From Kryptolebias marmoratus (taxonomy: Eukaryota > Chordata > Actinopteri > Cyprinodontiformes > Rivulidae): DNA of 64,000 bases. The notes beneath the pieces were generated by a model that saw only the letters and a list, made by a program, of their open reading frames with translations, was not told the origin of the DNA and searched no databases. A program made the translations under genes and the position numbers. The stretch is taken from assembly GCF_001649575.2 (NCBI RefSeq), contig NC_051432.1:24422362-24486361 (forward strand), in the 5' to 3' direction. How positions within the stretch are numbered: position 1 is the first letter of the stretch; every line of letters starts with the position of its first letter. Below, one piece after another: positions 21,301-33,945 of the stretch.

Positions 21301-24300
21301 ACGGATTTATTTGTCTGAAGAGGAGCATGTTTCTGTTTTTGCTCCCAGCTTCCTGTGACGACCTATCCGTGACCCTGCAGCCAGTGAGTCGGCAGGGAGA
21401 GCGGAGGACCGCTTCTCTGTCAGGCAGCAGCGACATTCTTAGCTTCTCTTTTGACGACGTTCTGCCTGGAAAATATAAAGGTTACCTGCAGTTTAACTTC
21501 TTCCCTGATTGTGTTTGCATTTGAGTTTGAAGTCAGCCGAGCATCGACCAAAAGCAATTCCCTTGTCTGATGTGCACCTTCATTTAAATATCACGCTAAT
21601 TATTCTCCATTGATTGTGGAGAAAATCAATTAGTAATTAACACATTTGAATCATAACTGGTGTATAGTAGCAGCTTTCTGGAGGCAGAGTGTGTTTACTT
21701 GCCTCTCAGTTCTCCGTCTATCTATATCCCTGCTCACTTCACACAATCTGTTATTTTTCCTGCAAGCTGTCAGCAAACACAACATCTCTGAGACGTCTTT
21801 ACTCTGTTTCCAATGTTGCCAGCCCAGACGGGTGTGATGCTCAGTGTTCCCAAGTTTTTCTTAAAGATTGAACAATTTTAAAGAACTCCTCCTTTTGGGA
21901 AACTTTAACATAATTCCGTCCGGCATTAGTTCTTTTCTCCGACTTCTACAGCACACCCTTTATGTCTTAGTTTTTTTCTCCTCTGCTCCTCCCGTCAGTG
22001 GGGATTTCTCACGAGGAGTGGTGTTGGAAACACAAGTCCTTGGAAGTGGAGGTTCTGGACTCTGATGCGTCGGGGGTCGAGTTCAGGCAGATCGGCTACA
22101 TCCTGCGCTGCTCCCTTTCCCACGCCATCACTCTGGTCAGTAATCAGTTTTCGGAAGCAGCACGTGTGTGTGTGTGTGTCACTTCAGATGGAGGCACGAT
22201 TAAAAACCTCTCTTCTTTAGCTCAACATCTAATAAAATGACTGAACTGTAGCCACGTTTTGTTTTCCTATGATCAGTCGGCTGTGACGGCCATCTTGAAT
22301 TGGGTTGTCTCTAAAAGTTGGTCAGTTGTAGATGTTTATCCAATTAATATTTTCTGAAAGTTTTCAAGGAAATTTATTCACTGGGTCATAAAATATTTTG
22401 CTAATTCTAAATGAACGCACGCATTAACACGGGCAAAACCAAAATCGCCTTTGTTTTGAAATGAAATAACAGACTTCTGAATAAATACATCCTGTCTTCC
22501 TGCGCAGGAATTCTTCCAAGATGGCAGCAAACCTGAGAACGTTGGCGTGTACAACCTCTCCAAAGGAGTCAACCGCTTCTGCCTCTCCAAGCCTGGTGAG
22601 CGTCGTTCTCCTGACCTCTAAGCCGAGGACTAATTAGCATATTGAGAAAATATCAGCGTGTAGCAGCCTTTCCCTTGTGGAAAGTTTAAAGTCCAGTGTT
22701 TTCAGCCAAAAGGTCCGTGTCAGACTTAGCTAAATATAAAACTGGAACAAAGTAATTAATCAAATAAAAACGGCTTGTCCAGGTGTTTACAAAGTCACCC
22801 CCCGCTCCTGCCATCAGTTCGAGCAGGACTTCTACACCTACGATACGTAAGTAATGAGATGCTGTGTTTGTTTCAGGGTTAAAACAATGTTTCCATTTTG
22901 ATGACGCTTGTTAATCTGTGTGTGACAGCTCGGCCCCCAGCATCCTGACCCTCACTGCGGTGCGGCATCACATGACAGGACTCATCACCACAGACAAGAT
23001 CCTCGACGTCACCGTCACAATCAAGTAGTTAGGCCTCAACGTTCTCATCACTGCTCCTCATCTCTCTGTCAACATTCAGCCGAACGCTTTTGTTTTCTTC
23101 TCCGCTCAGATCGTCCATCGAGAGCGAGCCAGCGCTGGTGCTGGGCCCGCTCCGCAGCCTGGAGGAGCAGAGGCAGGAGCAGCAGCTGCAGGAGATTCAG
23201 CTGCGGCGCCAGGAACGAGAGCGCCGCGCAGCCGAAGAGGAGGGAGGCGCCAAGGACGACAGTCCTCCTGTCCAAGAGAAGGCAGATGAACTCACAGGCC
23301 CCTTCCACTACGAGTTCTCCTACTGGGCCAGGTCAGTGAAACATTTCAACTTTTTTTTTTTTTTTCCAAACACAGAACACAACCTTTTATTTCTCCTGAT
23401 TGGACCCAAGTCAGCTTCAGCTGCTCTTGAAGTGCAGTGATCCAAATTTGGACGCTGATGATTTTGCGATGATTTCTATAAATAAACTGATGTACTTCAG
23501 CTCAGTGGTTCCAGAAGCTGGTATCGGGACCATAAACTGTACCTAGACCTTTAACTAGAGCCTTAAAGCTGAAACCAGAACTGGACCAGCTGCTCCTGTT
23601 GATTGGTTCCAGTACAAGCTTTAAGCCACGCCCCCTCCACCTAAACAAACAGAACATTGAGGTGGTATTTCATGCTAATATGATTAAATGTAGGAAATAA
23701 TTTTCAGTCCAAAGATTATTTTTTTTTGCTTTAATCCCTGAACGGTTTATAAACCAGTTAGGAATGTTTGTGCACTTCAACCAGGTCACAAGTCTTTGAC
23801 TTTTCTTCTGTGGGTCCAAAGCTGAAAACTGCTTTACTTCACATAGAATCATATAAATGTGTTGCCAGCTGTTGTCCCAGTGTTTTTAACAAAGCTTTGA
23901 AAACCCTCTCTGACCTGACAGTGTGTCCATAGAGACAAATAATTACTTATAATTTAACAACGCTGGAATTCTGACATCTAATAATAAGACAAAAACAGAT
24001 CAGAGAATTTTAGAGTCGTTGAACCCTTGTTATCATGAAGCCAGTTAATATTTCCAGTGTGACTTCTCAGGGCTGGTGAGAAGATCACAGTCACGCCTTC
24101 CTCCAAGGAACTCCTGTTTTACCCGCCGGAAGTGGAGGCAACTATCACAGGAGGTAAGAGCCTTCTCACACGCTGAAATATTAGTTGGGTAAGTCCAAGG
24201 TCTTCTATTCATCTGATTTTCTCTCCACTGTCTGCTGCAGACAAGAAAAGGAAAAAAAAAATCATTCTGAAATGATAGAACATTCAGACCCAGATACAGC

Positions 24301-27300
24301 CCCCACTCTCTTTCTGACAGAATCGTGTCCGGGTCGGCTGGTAGACATCATCGGGCGCGCAGGTCTCTTCTTAGAGGGCAAGGTGTCTCCAGAGCTCCAA
24401 GGTGTGGAAATATCCATCACAGAGAGAGGAGCTGCTGCAGCACTCATTACTGTGGCCACTAATGAGATGGGAGCCTACAGGTACGAAAAGCCAGACTGAA
24501 AAATCGGGAGGACACAAACTGCACGGAGGATATTTGAGTTTGGACTATGATGCCTTCAGGTTTTCCTATAAAACTCATGATCTCAGATAGGTGTTAGGAC
24601 TTGTGTGCGAGGCTCCGACGGCGTTAACTTGATGCAATTGTTGTCATCAGATGGTGGATCTAATTCTCTCTGCAGATGATTGTGTACCAGGAAATCCATT
24701 ACATAAATGACTTCTTGTCTGCTCTGAATAAAAGGACATAATAGCAGGACATCATACTAAGAGGCCAATTTGTTCACATAGTGTCACCATAAACATGGAC
24801 ATTATGGCGATGTTTGGCTCTAAATGATTTCTTTGAACTCTTCTTTTCCTGAGGCAGAATCACTGACAGAACGCCTCATCAAAACTCCACGAGACAGAAA
24901 ATAAAAACACACACAGCCACTTTATACAAAGGATTTGTTAAACTTTCGGCGTACCCTTGCAACGTCCTAACTGCAGCTTCACCAAACGTACGCTGGCTTT
25001 ATTTAAAAGTTTGTGTTTGTGCCAGAAAACTAATGCATCTAATTGAAATCTGCTAATTCTGCCAAGAAAAGGCCAAAAATCCATCCGGAAATCTGACAGA
25101 AGCTTATTGTTGTCTATCAGAAGCATCTGGTAAAGCTGCAGCCATGATGTAAAATGTTATTTGTGACCTTCTGTTGATTGTTGTTGCACGAAGGACACCC
25201 CAGTATGTTTAGCTCACACACACACACACACACTTATCTGCCGGTTGCTTTATTTACCAAATGGCACTCAGTGTTTTACTGAAGCTGATGGGATGTGTGG
25301 AAAATGAATCAGTCCTGATGAATTTTAGTAACAGTTCAGATCTTTTGAATGGGATTGTGTGAAAAGGTTGTGAACAATTAACATCTTACCTGTTGTGCAT
25401 GTATAAAATGACATCTGTGTGAGTTTGGAGTTAGTTTAAGATGGCAGCAGTCCATTTTTGGTTTGGTCTGGCCTCAGATTAGCCGTTAGCTTATCAGTCG
25501 GGTCCGAATTTACCTGAGGATATTCAAAGATCTATCTACAGCAGGTAAGACCATAAAACCCTGCATCAAAAGATCTTAACCATCCTTTTAAATGAACTTG
25601 AATATTATCACCTGTCTGTGTGTGTGTGTTTGTTTAGGGGTGTGTGTATTTGTATTGTTAGCACCTCATGAATCACTGAACAGATTTGAAGAAAACTTTG
25701 AGAAAGTAATCATCAGGTTGACATTTAAACCTAATTAACCTGATTTGAGATGGCTGCCACAGCAAAGCAATTTTAGCAAACAAAAAATGGCTCCAGTTTT
25801 ACAGACACTGAGCTAAAATTTGGTGTGTTAGTGGCCGAAACTGATCCCCAGTTTATCCTCTGGATAAAGCTGGTCACTTCAGTGGCGTCGCAGCTGTTTT
25901 TTGAAGGTTTGTTCCGTGGAGTTAACCCCTCAGCTTCCATCTCCTGTTTTTCTGTGGGTTTAACATCAGAAGGAACTAATGGCGCTGCACGTACCGCCTC
26001 TGATCTGTTCTCCTCTCCGTCTCAGCGTGGGTCCGCTCCACAGCGACCGGCTCTACGACCTCAGCGCCAGCAAGGAGGGCTTCGTCCTGAGCCCGGTGGA
26101 GGGAACCCCGGGAGACTTCAAGGCGTTCGCTCTGGCCGGCGTCACCTTCAGGGTACACGTGACCGCCGTCCTCCCGCGCGCCCACACAGCTTTACGTTTT
26201 GCTAATCGCCAGGCCTCTTTCATGCTCGCTTTTCATCTCTGCCGATTGTGATGCTTTAAAGTGAATATGAAATGACACTATGAAAAGCTCGTGTTATCAG
26301 CCTTTTTTTTTTCTTCCCTGAATGTTTTTGCGAAGTGTAATTAAAAGAAAAGATCACTCGTGGATAGTTCAAGCTGTTGTGGGTTTTGCCGTGGGCTGCC
26401 TGCCTTTGTGCTGAAACCTCACCTCCTGTGACCATCTGAACCTCACACAAATTAGTATTAGTCTCCCTTTCAGACGAAGTGATAAATTGCTTTGAAGTCT
26501 TTCCCACATCATTTAAACCTACTTTTCTGCCCTTGTTTATCTTTGGCATGTACATTATGTCTGAAATAAAACATTAGTGCCACTCGATCCACCTACCAGC
26601 CTGATTCCGCCCACATTCTCGCAGTTTAGCGCCTCATTCCTACGTTTCTGTCAATTTGTAGCTTTTCTGTGAGAAACGGTTCCAGTAATACGTCCAGATT
26701 TTCTGCTTTTTCTGTAGATCAAATCAGAGGATGAGCAGCCCCTGTCGGGCGTCCTCCTGTCTCTGAGCGGGGGACAGTTTCGGTCCAACTTGTTGACGCA
26801 GGACACCGGTGTTCTCACCTTCAATAACCTGGTAAGAAAAGCAGCTCAGAAGCGGTTTGCTTACTCACCTGTTTAGAGCTGCCTTTAATTAGTAGTCCGC
26901 AAACAAATTCAGGTGTAAAGCTGCTCTGAACAAAATATCTTAATAAATATTGACCTTATGATTATAATTTTTATGATTTTTTTTTTTGGGGGGATGATTG
27001 TAATGTAATCCTACTGATGTTTTTATTATGTAAAGCACTTTGAATGCCTTGCTGCTGAAATGTGCTATACAAATACATTTTTACTTACTTACCGTGCTTC
27101 ACGTTCGAAGTAACCGTGGCGTTTCCCCCTCAGAGTCCTGGTCAGTATTATTTCAAACCAATGATGAAGGAGTTCCGCTTCGAGCCTGCGTCTCAGATGA
27201 TCACCGTGGAGGAGGGTCAGAACCTGAACATCAACATAACGGGCATTAAGACTGCATACAGGTATGCACGCACGCCTTTCTGCTTTTTGACTTTATTTGG

Positions 27301-30300
27301 TGTTTGCATAAAGAATTAAAGGCTTAGCATATCACCCGCCGCCTTTCTTGAAAAGACGTATTTGTAGCCATTTTGGTCAAACCTTGAAAGTAACATTAGT
27401 CTCATGTGAGGATGTGTGAGCTGGGGTACCAGCTGAGAGTCATTCACACCAAATTGTTTTAGGTCAGTTGGTTGGGGCAGCCAGGCAGCCATCTTGAATT
27501 GAGTCGTATCGTCTGACGGGAATTCGTTCCCTTCAGCTTACCCTCAAAAGTTAAAAAACCGGCCTCAGGCCCCGGGTTTTACCCAATTACACCACAGCTG
27601 GTTTTAGATAAGCTGGTTAATCCAGACAAAATTACGGTCTTCTTCCCCGGGATTCACCCGCTTCCCTCGTAGGAGAATTTATCCAGCAGCTGGGAATAAA
27701 TAATCCACCGAGCTCCCAGGTGAACGACCGACCACACCCTGACTTCATGACCAAACTGCTGTTAGTCAGTCTGGTTTCTTCAAGATCTCAGGGTGATATT
27801 TTAATAAAACTGTGCTGAACCACATTTGCAAAACCTCCCCATATTTACTGAACTGAGCAAATTAAGTGACTCATGTGAACTCAGGGAAATTGTTTTGTCT
27901 TTCTGTGCTTTGCGTTTATTAATTCTGATATGTTGCAGGGTTCGGCTCAGTAGCTGAAAAGGTTTAAAATCACTTCAGTAGAATACAATTTTCCAATCCA
28001 TAATAACAATTCATAAAGTTTCCCAATTAATTTACGTCTCCTCAGGCCACAGCTGTAGAAAATTTAAATATATAGAAATGCGAGTTTAATTTCCTACCAT
28101 CCGAGGCTGAAAGTCTGCTGATCTCAACTCACATTCCTTGACAGTTGACTTGAAAAGTTAATTAGTTAACGATGTTCATCCAGTTATTACTTTCTATAAG
28201 CTTCATTAAATTTAATCCAGGGCTTTGTGAGATATTTAGCTATTTTTGGGGGTGGGTGATATTAAACAGGCCGAACATCTGTGGTTTTGTGCTGTTGTGC
28301 TCAGCTGCTACGGAGCGGTGCAGTCCCTGAGCGGTGATGCAGAGCGGGACGTGGCTGTGGAGGCCGTGGGTCAGGGAGACTGTAGCCTCTACAGCGAGGA
28401 CACCGTCACTGACGAGGAGGGTCGGTTCAGACTCCGGGGTCTGCTGGTGAGTCGCCGTTTGGCACTCAGAGGGTTTAAAGTAATCCCACGCTCCAGGTGG
28501 TGTAACGGATCACAAACAAACACGGATTTGACTTGGAAAAGAAGAATTATGTAGGTGGTAAACGCAGATCAAACAGCTAAACGTGCTGCAAACTGCAAAG
28601 AAACGCTGCAAACTCACTCCAGAGCACAAGGGGGCCTCGACCACCATGTCGTATGGACCGCGGTGAAGTTAGCTGGCGCTCCATGGATTCAGCGGCGTCT
28701 TCCTGCTGTTTGACCCGGTGCTGGCAGTGAGATGTCGGTCAGCTCCTTCCTCCTAAACACGGGGGTTCACTGAGGGACCGTCAACAAATTACCTGAAAAA
28801 CAAAACTTAAACAAATCCATGTCATGAGAACGTCTGACCAAGAGTTAATGTTGAATTGTTTCACTAGACTGGACTAATAAGACACACCTAATTTTAGCTG
28901 ATTTTAAAGCATTTATTATTTCAATTAATATTTTTTATGAAATGGTGTTAATAGTGTTCATGTCTTTGGACCAGGTGATGAAAAATTAATTGTTTCATTA
29001 AGTGGGTGTGTCTTATTAGTCCATTTAGTTCAACATTAACTTTTAACCTCCTGTTCTCAAGACATGGAACTCCAATTATTTTTCATAAAAATATTGTTTT
29101 TTAGTGTTTGGGGTATTTGCAGTGTTTCTTACTTGCAGTTGTTTTTTAGTTGTATGTTTTTTCTTTTATTCTCTGTGATCACAGCATTTTTCTTTTGCAG
29201 CGTTTTTTTGTTTGTGTGTTTAGAGTTTGCATCATTCGTGTGTTTGCACCTGTCGGCCATCTTACACATCCAACTGAATGGGACTTTAATCTCTCCATTT
29301 GCCACATATATATATTTTTTTTGCACATATTGTTTTGGATGTTTTATTTAGAATTTTAAATGTCCTCGTTCTGCATATGTGGTGTTTTCTTGCAGCCGGA
29401 TTGCAAATATCTGATTCAGCTGCGAGCCGAAGGCAACGACCACATCGAGCGGGCTTTGCCTCAACACAGAGCGATAGAGGTAGGTCAGAATCCCACCCCG
29501 GCCATCTTTGCCTTTTCAAAGAGCGACTCAGACCTGAGTTTTCCAACACGACTCGATCACTAACGGTGCTTCGATCCATTATCTCACTGGCTCCTTCTTA
29601 TTTTAATTTATATTGGATTATTTTAATAACTGATGCTGATCTTTAGAAATAGGGATAGCCAATGGCCAGAAAGAAAACCTGAAGTTTTGCTTTTATTTTG
29701 TAAATATACCAGTTTTTTGTGTCATTGTACTAGATTTTAAAAAAAAAGGTGACTGAAGAAATTTGGCTATACTTCCTTTGGGGTCGACCAATATTGTGCA
29801 CACATCTAAAAACTGGTATCGTGGTACAAAAGAAGTTTTTGTACCACTTTATCTTTTATATTGGGTAAAATAAAAACATTTTGGTTTAATTGTTTCTTTT
29901 AACCTCAGTTTTATGACATGATGTTAACCACCCAGTTTTTACAAATAGCTTATTTTTTAATTTTAATCCCAAAAGGACCATGATTGTACCATGATTCCTA
30001 AGTTCTTTGTGGACTTTGTTTTCATCTGAAGCTCAGAGTTTTCAGGGTTAAAATAGGTGAACTCAGTTTTATTAAGTCTTTTCATTTCTTCACTTTTTTT
30101 TTTTTTTGTTAAAACAGTTATAAAAAGTTAAAGACGGGTATTGGAAACTTGTGTAATTGAATTGTTGAAATAACTGTGAGAACCCAGTGATTATGACTTG
30201 TATCGCCCTCATCACATGGGCCCTTTTTTAAACAAAGAACAAAAGCAGCTATAATCCCCCCCACCCCCCTCACTAAAACCAAACCTTTCACTTCATCATT

Positions 30301-32174
30301 TTTTACTCGTCTGAAAACCGCAGTCGCCTAATCTCTCTCGCCAAGCTGGAAATGCCTTAATTCCCCTTAATTCTCTGTTATTATCACACCATGTGACTAT
30401 AACAAAAGCTTTCTCTCACTTCACATTTTGCTCTTTTCTTCACCGGGCCGAGCTCGTATTATTGCATTAAGCTCTGGCTTTTATCCGGCAGGTTGGCAGC
30501 AGCGACATCGAAGGGGTGAACATCATCGCCTTCAGGCAGATCAATCAGTTTGACCTCAGTGGAAACATCATCACGTCTCCCGAACATCTCCCAACGCTAT
30601 CCGTACGATATTTACTGACCAACGTTGCCACATTAGGTGTTATTCCACGGATGCTGATTTCTCCCCCCCACCTCCCCGTCTGTTTTAGGTGAAACTGTAC
30701 AAGAGCGACAATCTGGATAATCCAATCAACAGTGTTTCTCTGGGCCAGTCCCTCTTCTTCCACTTCCCCCCTCTGGACCGCGATGGCGAGGTATCGGCTA
30801 ATCCTCAGCCGTTCTTGTTGAAACTCGTGTTTTCAGCACAACCAAGCTTTTAGCATCGTCGGACGATAATGTTTTCGCCTGTGTGTGTGTTTGTGTCTAT
30901 AACCAAAATATTTCATGAACCACTGGATGAATTTTAATTAAACTTTCAGGAAATAATCATCAGATGTACATCTATAAACGATTGTGGTGGCCAATCAACC
31001 CACCTTGGAAAAGACAAAAATTATTATAATTCAGTCAATTTTACAGATGTTGACCTAAAAATTGGTGTTTGTCTGTTAGCAAAATATCTCTTGATTCACT
31101 GGACAGACTTTAAATAAACCTTCAGTAAGGATTTATTGGATGTATGTTTACAACTGATTAACTTTTGAATTCAGTTAAATTCTAAATGGCAGCCACAGCT
31201 AACGAACATTAGCCAAGATAAAAATGGCTATAACTCAATCTCTTTTACAGATATTGAGCTCAAATTTCATGTGGTAGAAGCTTAGAGTCATTCAGAACAG
31301 AAACTCTTGAGTTTGATCACATGAGGTTGTGTGTAATTATTTTTATTTTCAAGGTTGGACCAAAACGATGTTTTAATCTAAAACTCTGGCATGCATTTCT
31401 TTAAGGAATGCCAGGCCTTATTTTTATATTTCAGCAGGTTTATAATTAGGTTTTGAGTGGCTGTGATCCAGGTTTGTGTGTCTGCAGTCACGTTTGTCCT
31501 ACTCTGTCCACCAGACGTACATCCTCATGCTGTACTCCACGCTGTCCCGCTCGCAGTACGATTACACGCTGCCCCAGGTCTCCTTCACCTCCAGCAGCTA
31601 CCACAAGCACGTCACCCTCACTTTCAACCCCACCGTGAGTTCTTCTTTTCAGTCGTTGTGTTTCAGACGAGTTGGAAGCCGTCCTAACCGTCTGGTTGTG
31701 TTTCCTTCAGCGTAAAGTGCCTGACCAGGACGTTGCACAAGGCTCCTACATCGCTCTGCCTCTCACTTTGCTCCTGCTGTTAGCTGCGTACAACCACGAG
31801 AAGGTGCAGCCTAAACTCACATTTTCTTACTTTTACATTTCTAAAACTTTTTTTTTTTTTTATTGGAAAAGGCCTCACTGACAACCTCGCAGTCAGATCG
31901 ACATAAAAAGGAATTTCCTGTCTTTTGAAACTTTGATTTAGATTCTTACTTGTGTTGTATTTTTGTTAATCCCTTTATTTAATGCATGAATGGTTTTAAT
32001 TTCTTTCATCCAGAAAGCTTTTCTTTAATCCTTGTTTTGCAGGTGATCCCCCTCCTGTTACAGTTGATGAATCGCATCCAGGGCGTAAGAAGCATGGCCC
32101 AAGCCGGCACCGACAGCGCGGCTTTGGACGAAGCCAAACGTCAGGCCAAGAGACAGAAAGCCCGGCGTACATGA
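15307..32174 (+). CDS. nomo: Nodal modulator (NOMO), complete
   Basis: A type I ER membrane protein with a large lumenal chain of beta-sandwich (Ig/carboxypeptidase-regulatory-like) repeats. Family knowledge: with nicalin and TMEM147 it forms a complex that acts with the multipass translocon and dampens Nodal signalling. The spliced product is 1221 residues, matching remembered human NOMO1 (1222). Seen: a signal peptide (residues 1 to about 30), then DDIVVACGGFVKSDVEINYS and GYFMIPLYDKGDF. Also seen are PFYRGERITFDVAPSR, FRLENMTAGVYTIR, GVNRFCLSKPGVYKVTP, FSYWARAGEKITVTPSSK, SPGQYYFKPMMKEFRFEP and GNDHIERALP. A membrane helix (SYIALPLTLLLLLAAY) starts near residue 1158, and the basic tail ends KRQKARRT. 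A Gln/Glu/Arg-rich linker near residues 690-730 is charged. The start context is AAAATGT. Nothing is missing relative to the family. Confidence 0.97.
16883..17540 (+). mobile_element. HINE-like element, two-module copy in nomo intron 5
   Basis: Two successive modules, each with a TAxxAAAATATCT block and an AATATGGCTGCCACGG or AAGATGGCTGCCACAG block. The right end is complete: GGCAGCGGGTGAT, then GCATTCCTTCAAGGATTGC and TAGGCCTTTAATTAAA. It stops only about 25 bases before the nomo exon 6 acceptor. Confidence 0.75.
19090..19240 (+). repeat. SINE-like fragment with a GGCATCCGGCGTAAAA body
   Basis: GCAGGTTCGAGCCCAGG resembles a tRNA B box. It is followed by the teleost SINE/LINE tail words AAGGGCATCCGGCGTAAAAC, TGCCAAATT and GCTGTGGCAACCCGTGAAG. 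Sits in nomo intron 8; the 5' part is degraded. Confidence 0.55.
22266..22405 (-). repeat. HINE-like repeat, partial copy in nomo intron 15
   Basis: Shows CTGTGACGGCCATCTTGAAT, TCAGTTGTAGATG and TAAAATATTTTGCTAA of the central module on the minus strand. Confidence 0.65.
25611..25865 (+). repeat. HINE-like repeat, one-module copy in nomo intron 21
   Basis: Blocks CACCTCATGAATCACTGAAC, GAGAAAGTAATCATCAGG, GAGATGGCTGCCACAGC and TTTTACAGACACTGAGCTAA are in the usual order; termini absent. Confidence 0.65.
26990..27095 (+). repeat. LINE/SINE 3' tail fragment
   Basis: ATGTAAAGCACTTTGAATGC and GTGCTATACAAATACATTT are the usual end of CR1/L2-type tails in fish. It ends about 40 bases before nomo exon 24. 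Confidence 0.55.
27318..27545 (-). repeat. HINE-like repeat in nomo intron 24, hairpin deleted
   Basis: The left side reads AATTAAAGGCTTAGCATATCACCCGCCGCC. This is the minus-strand terminal repeat but with the AAGGAATGC hairpin arm lost. The GGCAGCCATCTTGAATTGAG module block follows near 27490. Confidence 0.65.
28145..28245 (-). repeat. HINE-like repeat, short fragment
   Basis: GTTAATTAGTTAACGATGTTCATCC, then TTACTTTCTATAAG and GTGAGATATTTAGCTA correspond to the start half of the module. Confidence 0.5.
28816..29068. mobile_element. Foldback MITE (about 250 bp) in nomo intron 25
   Basis: The left arm holds TCCATGTCATGAGAAC, AGTTAATGTTGAA and GGACTAATAAGACACACC. The right arm carries the same blocks inverted (GGTGTGTCTTATTAGTCC, TTCAACATTAACTT, GTTCTCAAGACATGGA). 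Arms are about 75-80 bases. No ORF. The superfamily is not determined. Confidence 0.75.
29480..30491 (+). other. nomo: nomo intron 26 without recognised elements
   Basis: AT-rich non-coding DNA with a pyrimidine/C-run near 30255-30275. No exon-like segment or repeat family member was recognised. Confidence 0.5.
30865..31422 (+). mobile_element. HINE-like element, two-module copy in nomo intron 28
   Basis: Module 1 starts at AACCAAAATATTTCATGAACC and module 2 at GTTAGCAAAATATCTCTTGA. The right end has GCATTTCTTTAAGGAATGCC followed by AGGCCTTA. The inverted GGCAGCGGGTGAT motif is eroded. Confidence 0.7.
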
Positions 32175-33945
32175 GGCGCGCCTCGCTTCACAGCCCCGTA
32201 CAGTAAATTGAACACTAGCATCGTGACCTCGGGCTCAGAAAGCACCGGGCCACACTTCATCAGAGTCCACCCTCATCTGTTTTGTGTGCCGGCGAGCCGT
32301 TTAGCCTGTTGAGGTGTGATTAGAAACCAGGTTCTGATTCTGACTCACTGGACTCAAAGCTGATGTTTTAGTTTTTTCCTACAATCATTGTCAAAAAGAT
32401 CTGTTCACATTTGTAATGGAGACGTTTTTTGTATACATTTATAATTAATTTAGGTCAACTCAAAACTATGATTTTGTTTTTTTTCAAATCACTTACATGC
32501 CTTTTTACGTCAGTCCTGATAATGCTGAAGACTTTTAGACATCGCATGTCTCTCTTATCAGGACTGGGATCAGCTCAGATAGAATGAACACAACAGATTT
32601 TATTCAGGCTCTGGCTTCGGTCTCAGAAAATCTAATCAGATCGACCAATTTTAGCTTGAGGTTTTCTAAAATATTTAGCGACCCGGATCAGTGACTCAAC
32701 ATTTCACTTGTGTAAATGTGTCCTCGTGTGTTTGGTGTTAAACCGAACCAACCATGATGATCATCAGAAACACGGTGGTCTTTAACTGCTGACTGGGACC
32801 GGGCAGGCAAATTACTGCTTTTCATTGTTGTGGTATCTCACTGCGCTGGGACTGTTGGAGACTCAAAATGGTGAAAAAATACAAGAAAATTCAGATGCAG
32901 TCTCTTTGACTTCTGAGTGTTTGTGACCGACTAACCAGCTAGCCGTGCAGCCGCGTGGAGCACGGCCAGTTTTTGACAAAACTGAACTCTGTCCCATCAT
33001 AGCCTGCCTCAACTCTCATCGTACCCACCTTAGCAGACATCCTGCATTTATGATCTGATCTGCTGGAGTACGTTATTTAAATGACAACATGCAGATTTGG
33101 GGCAGTTATTTAAAAAATAGTTTTCTGTCAGAGGAGAGCGGGTTCAAGACACCCCCGCAACAACTCTGTGACTCTTTTTGGAAGATGATCTGTCTCAAAT
33201 GTTCAAATTTCAAGCCTCCGCGACTCACGTGAGGAAATTTACATTTTGTTGGTTCCCTTACGAATGCCTTCCACCGACTAGTCGCCAACAGTCGCAGCCC
33301 AATGAGATGCTGACTTTATGAATGAGATACGACAACCCACTCCTGATGGTCTTCAGCCTGTAAGTGTGAGGTAAAACTGACCTAATGTCAGGTTTATCGT
33401 TTGCTCAGGAAAGAGCTTGAATGCTGGGAGCTTGTTTGATTACTTGTGTGAGGACAAATTTTAGTTTTTCTTCTAATGACCCAAAAGGTGCTGCGGGGCT
33501 TACTAATCGCTGGTTAATTTATTAACATGTTTAATCGAATGTGACTGAGAACCATGTTTTGATGCTACATCTTTCAGTGTGGTTTGTGCTTCTGAATTTG
33601 TGTGAAAAGCTTTTTTTTTTTTTTTAAGACATTTAGTGAGAACATTTAGTGAGAACAAAGTGAGAATTTTCTTGTCAGCTTACATGTTTAAGGCAGAGTT
33701 TTTGAAAAAAGCTCGTTGTTTAACCACTGAGCTTTGTTAAATACTGTGAAAACTATGGACCTTAATTTTTTTTTTTTCTTTATTGAATCTTGCGGTTCTT
33801 TTCACTTGAGGATGAAACAACTTAAATTAAAAACGTATTTCTGTTAGGCAGGTTCAGAGAGACAGGGAGGCTGTCGTTCTTGTTAGTCGGTCGAAATTTG
33901 TAAATTTTTTACAAACTGAATAAAGTTTGTCTTGAAGAAAATGAA
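32175..33945 (+). other. nomo: Probable 3' UTR of nomo
   Basis: No coding frame. The first convincing polyadenylation signal is AATAAA at 33919-33924, followed by TG-rich bases. Its length (about 1.75 kb) is inferred from this signal alone. Confidence 0.55.
33919..33924 (+). terminator. nomo: AATAAA polyadenylation signal, probably of nomo
   Basis: Consensus AATAAA followed within 40 bases by TTTGTCTTG and GACTGTTCC. Confidence 0.5.

Larger units (their letters stand above)
15307..32174 (+). other. nomo: Exon map of nomo
   Basis: Coding exons: 15307-15462, 15982-16071, 16155-16200, 16277-16377, 16668-16774, 17564-17636, 18342-18494, 18604-18741, 19569-19658, 19770-19875, 20506-20656, 20764-20941, 21120-21261, 21349-21480, 21999-22135, 22508-22595, 22783-22846, 22929-23024, 23110-23331, 24071-24153, 24321-24480, 26026-26152, 26718-26831, 27134-27261, 28305-28446, 29396-29479, 30492-30602, 30689-30790, 31515-31634, 31711-31803, 32043-32174. 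All are GT-AG, total 3666 bases, every junction in phase. Confidence 0.9.
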
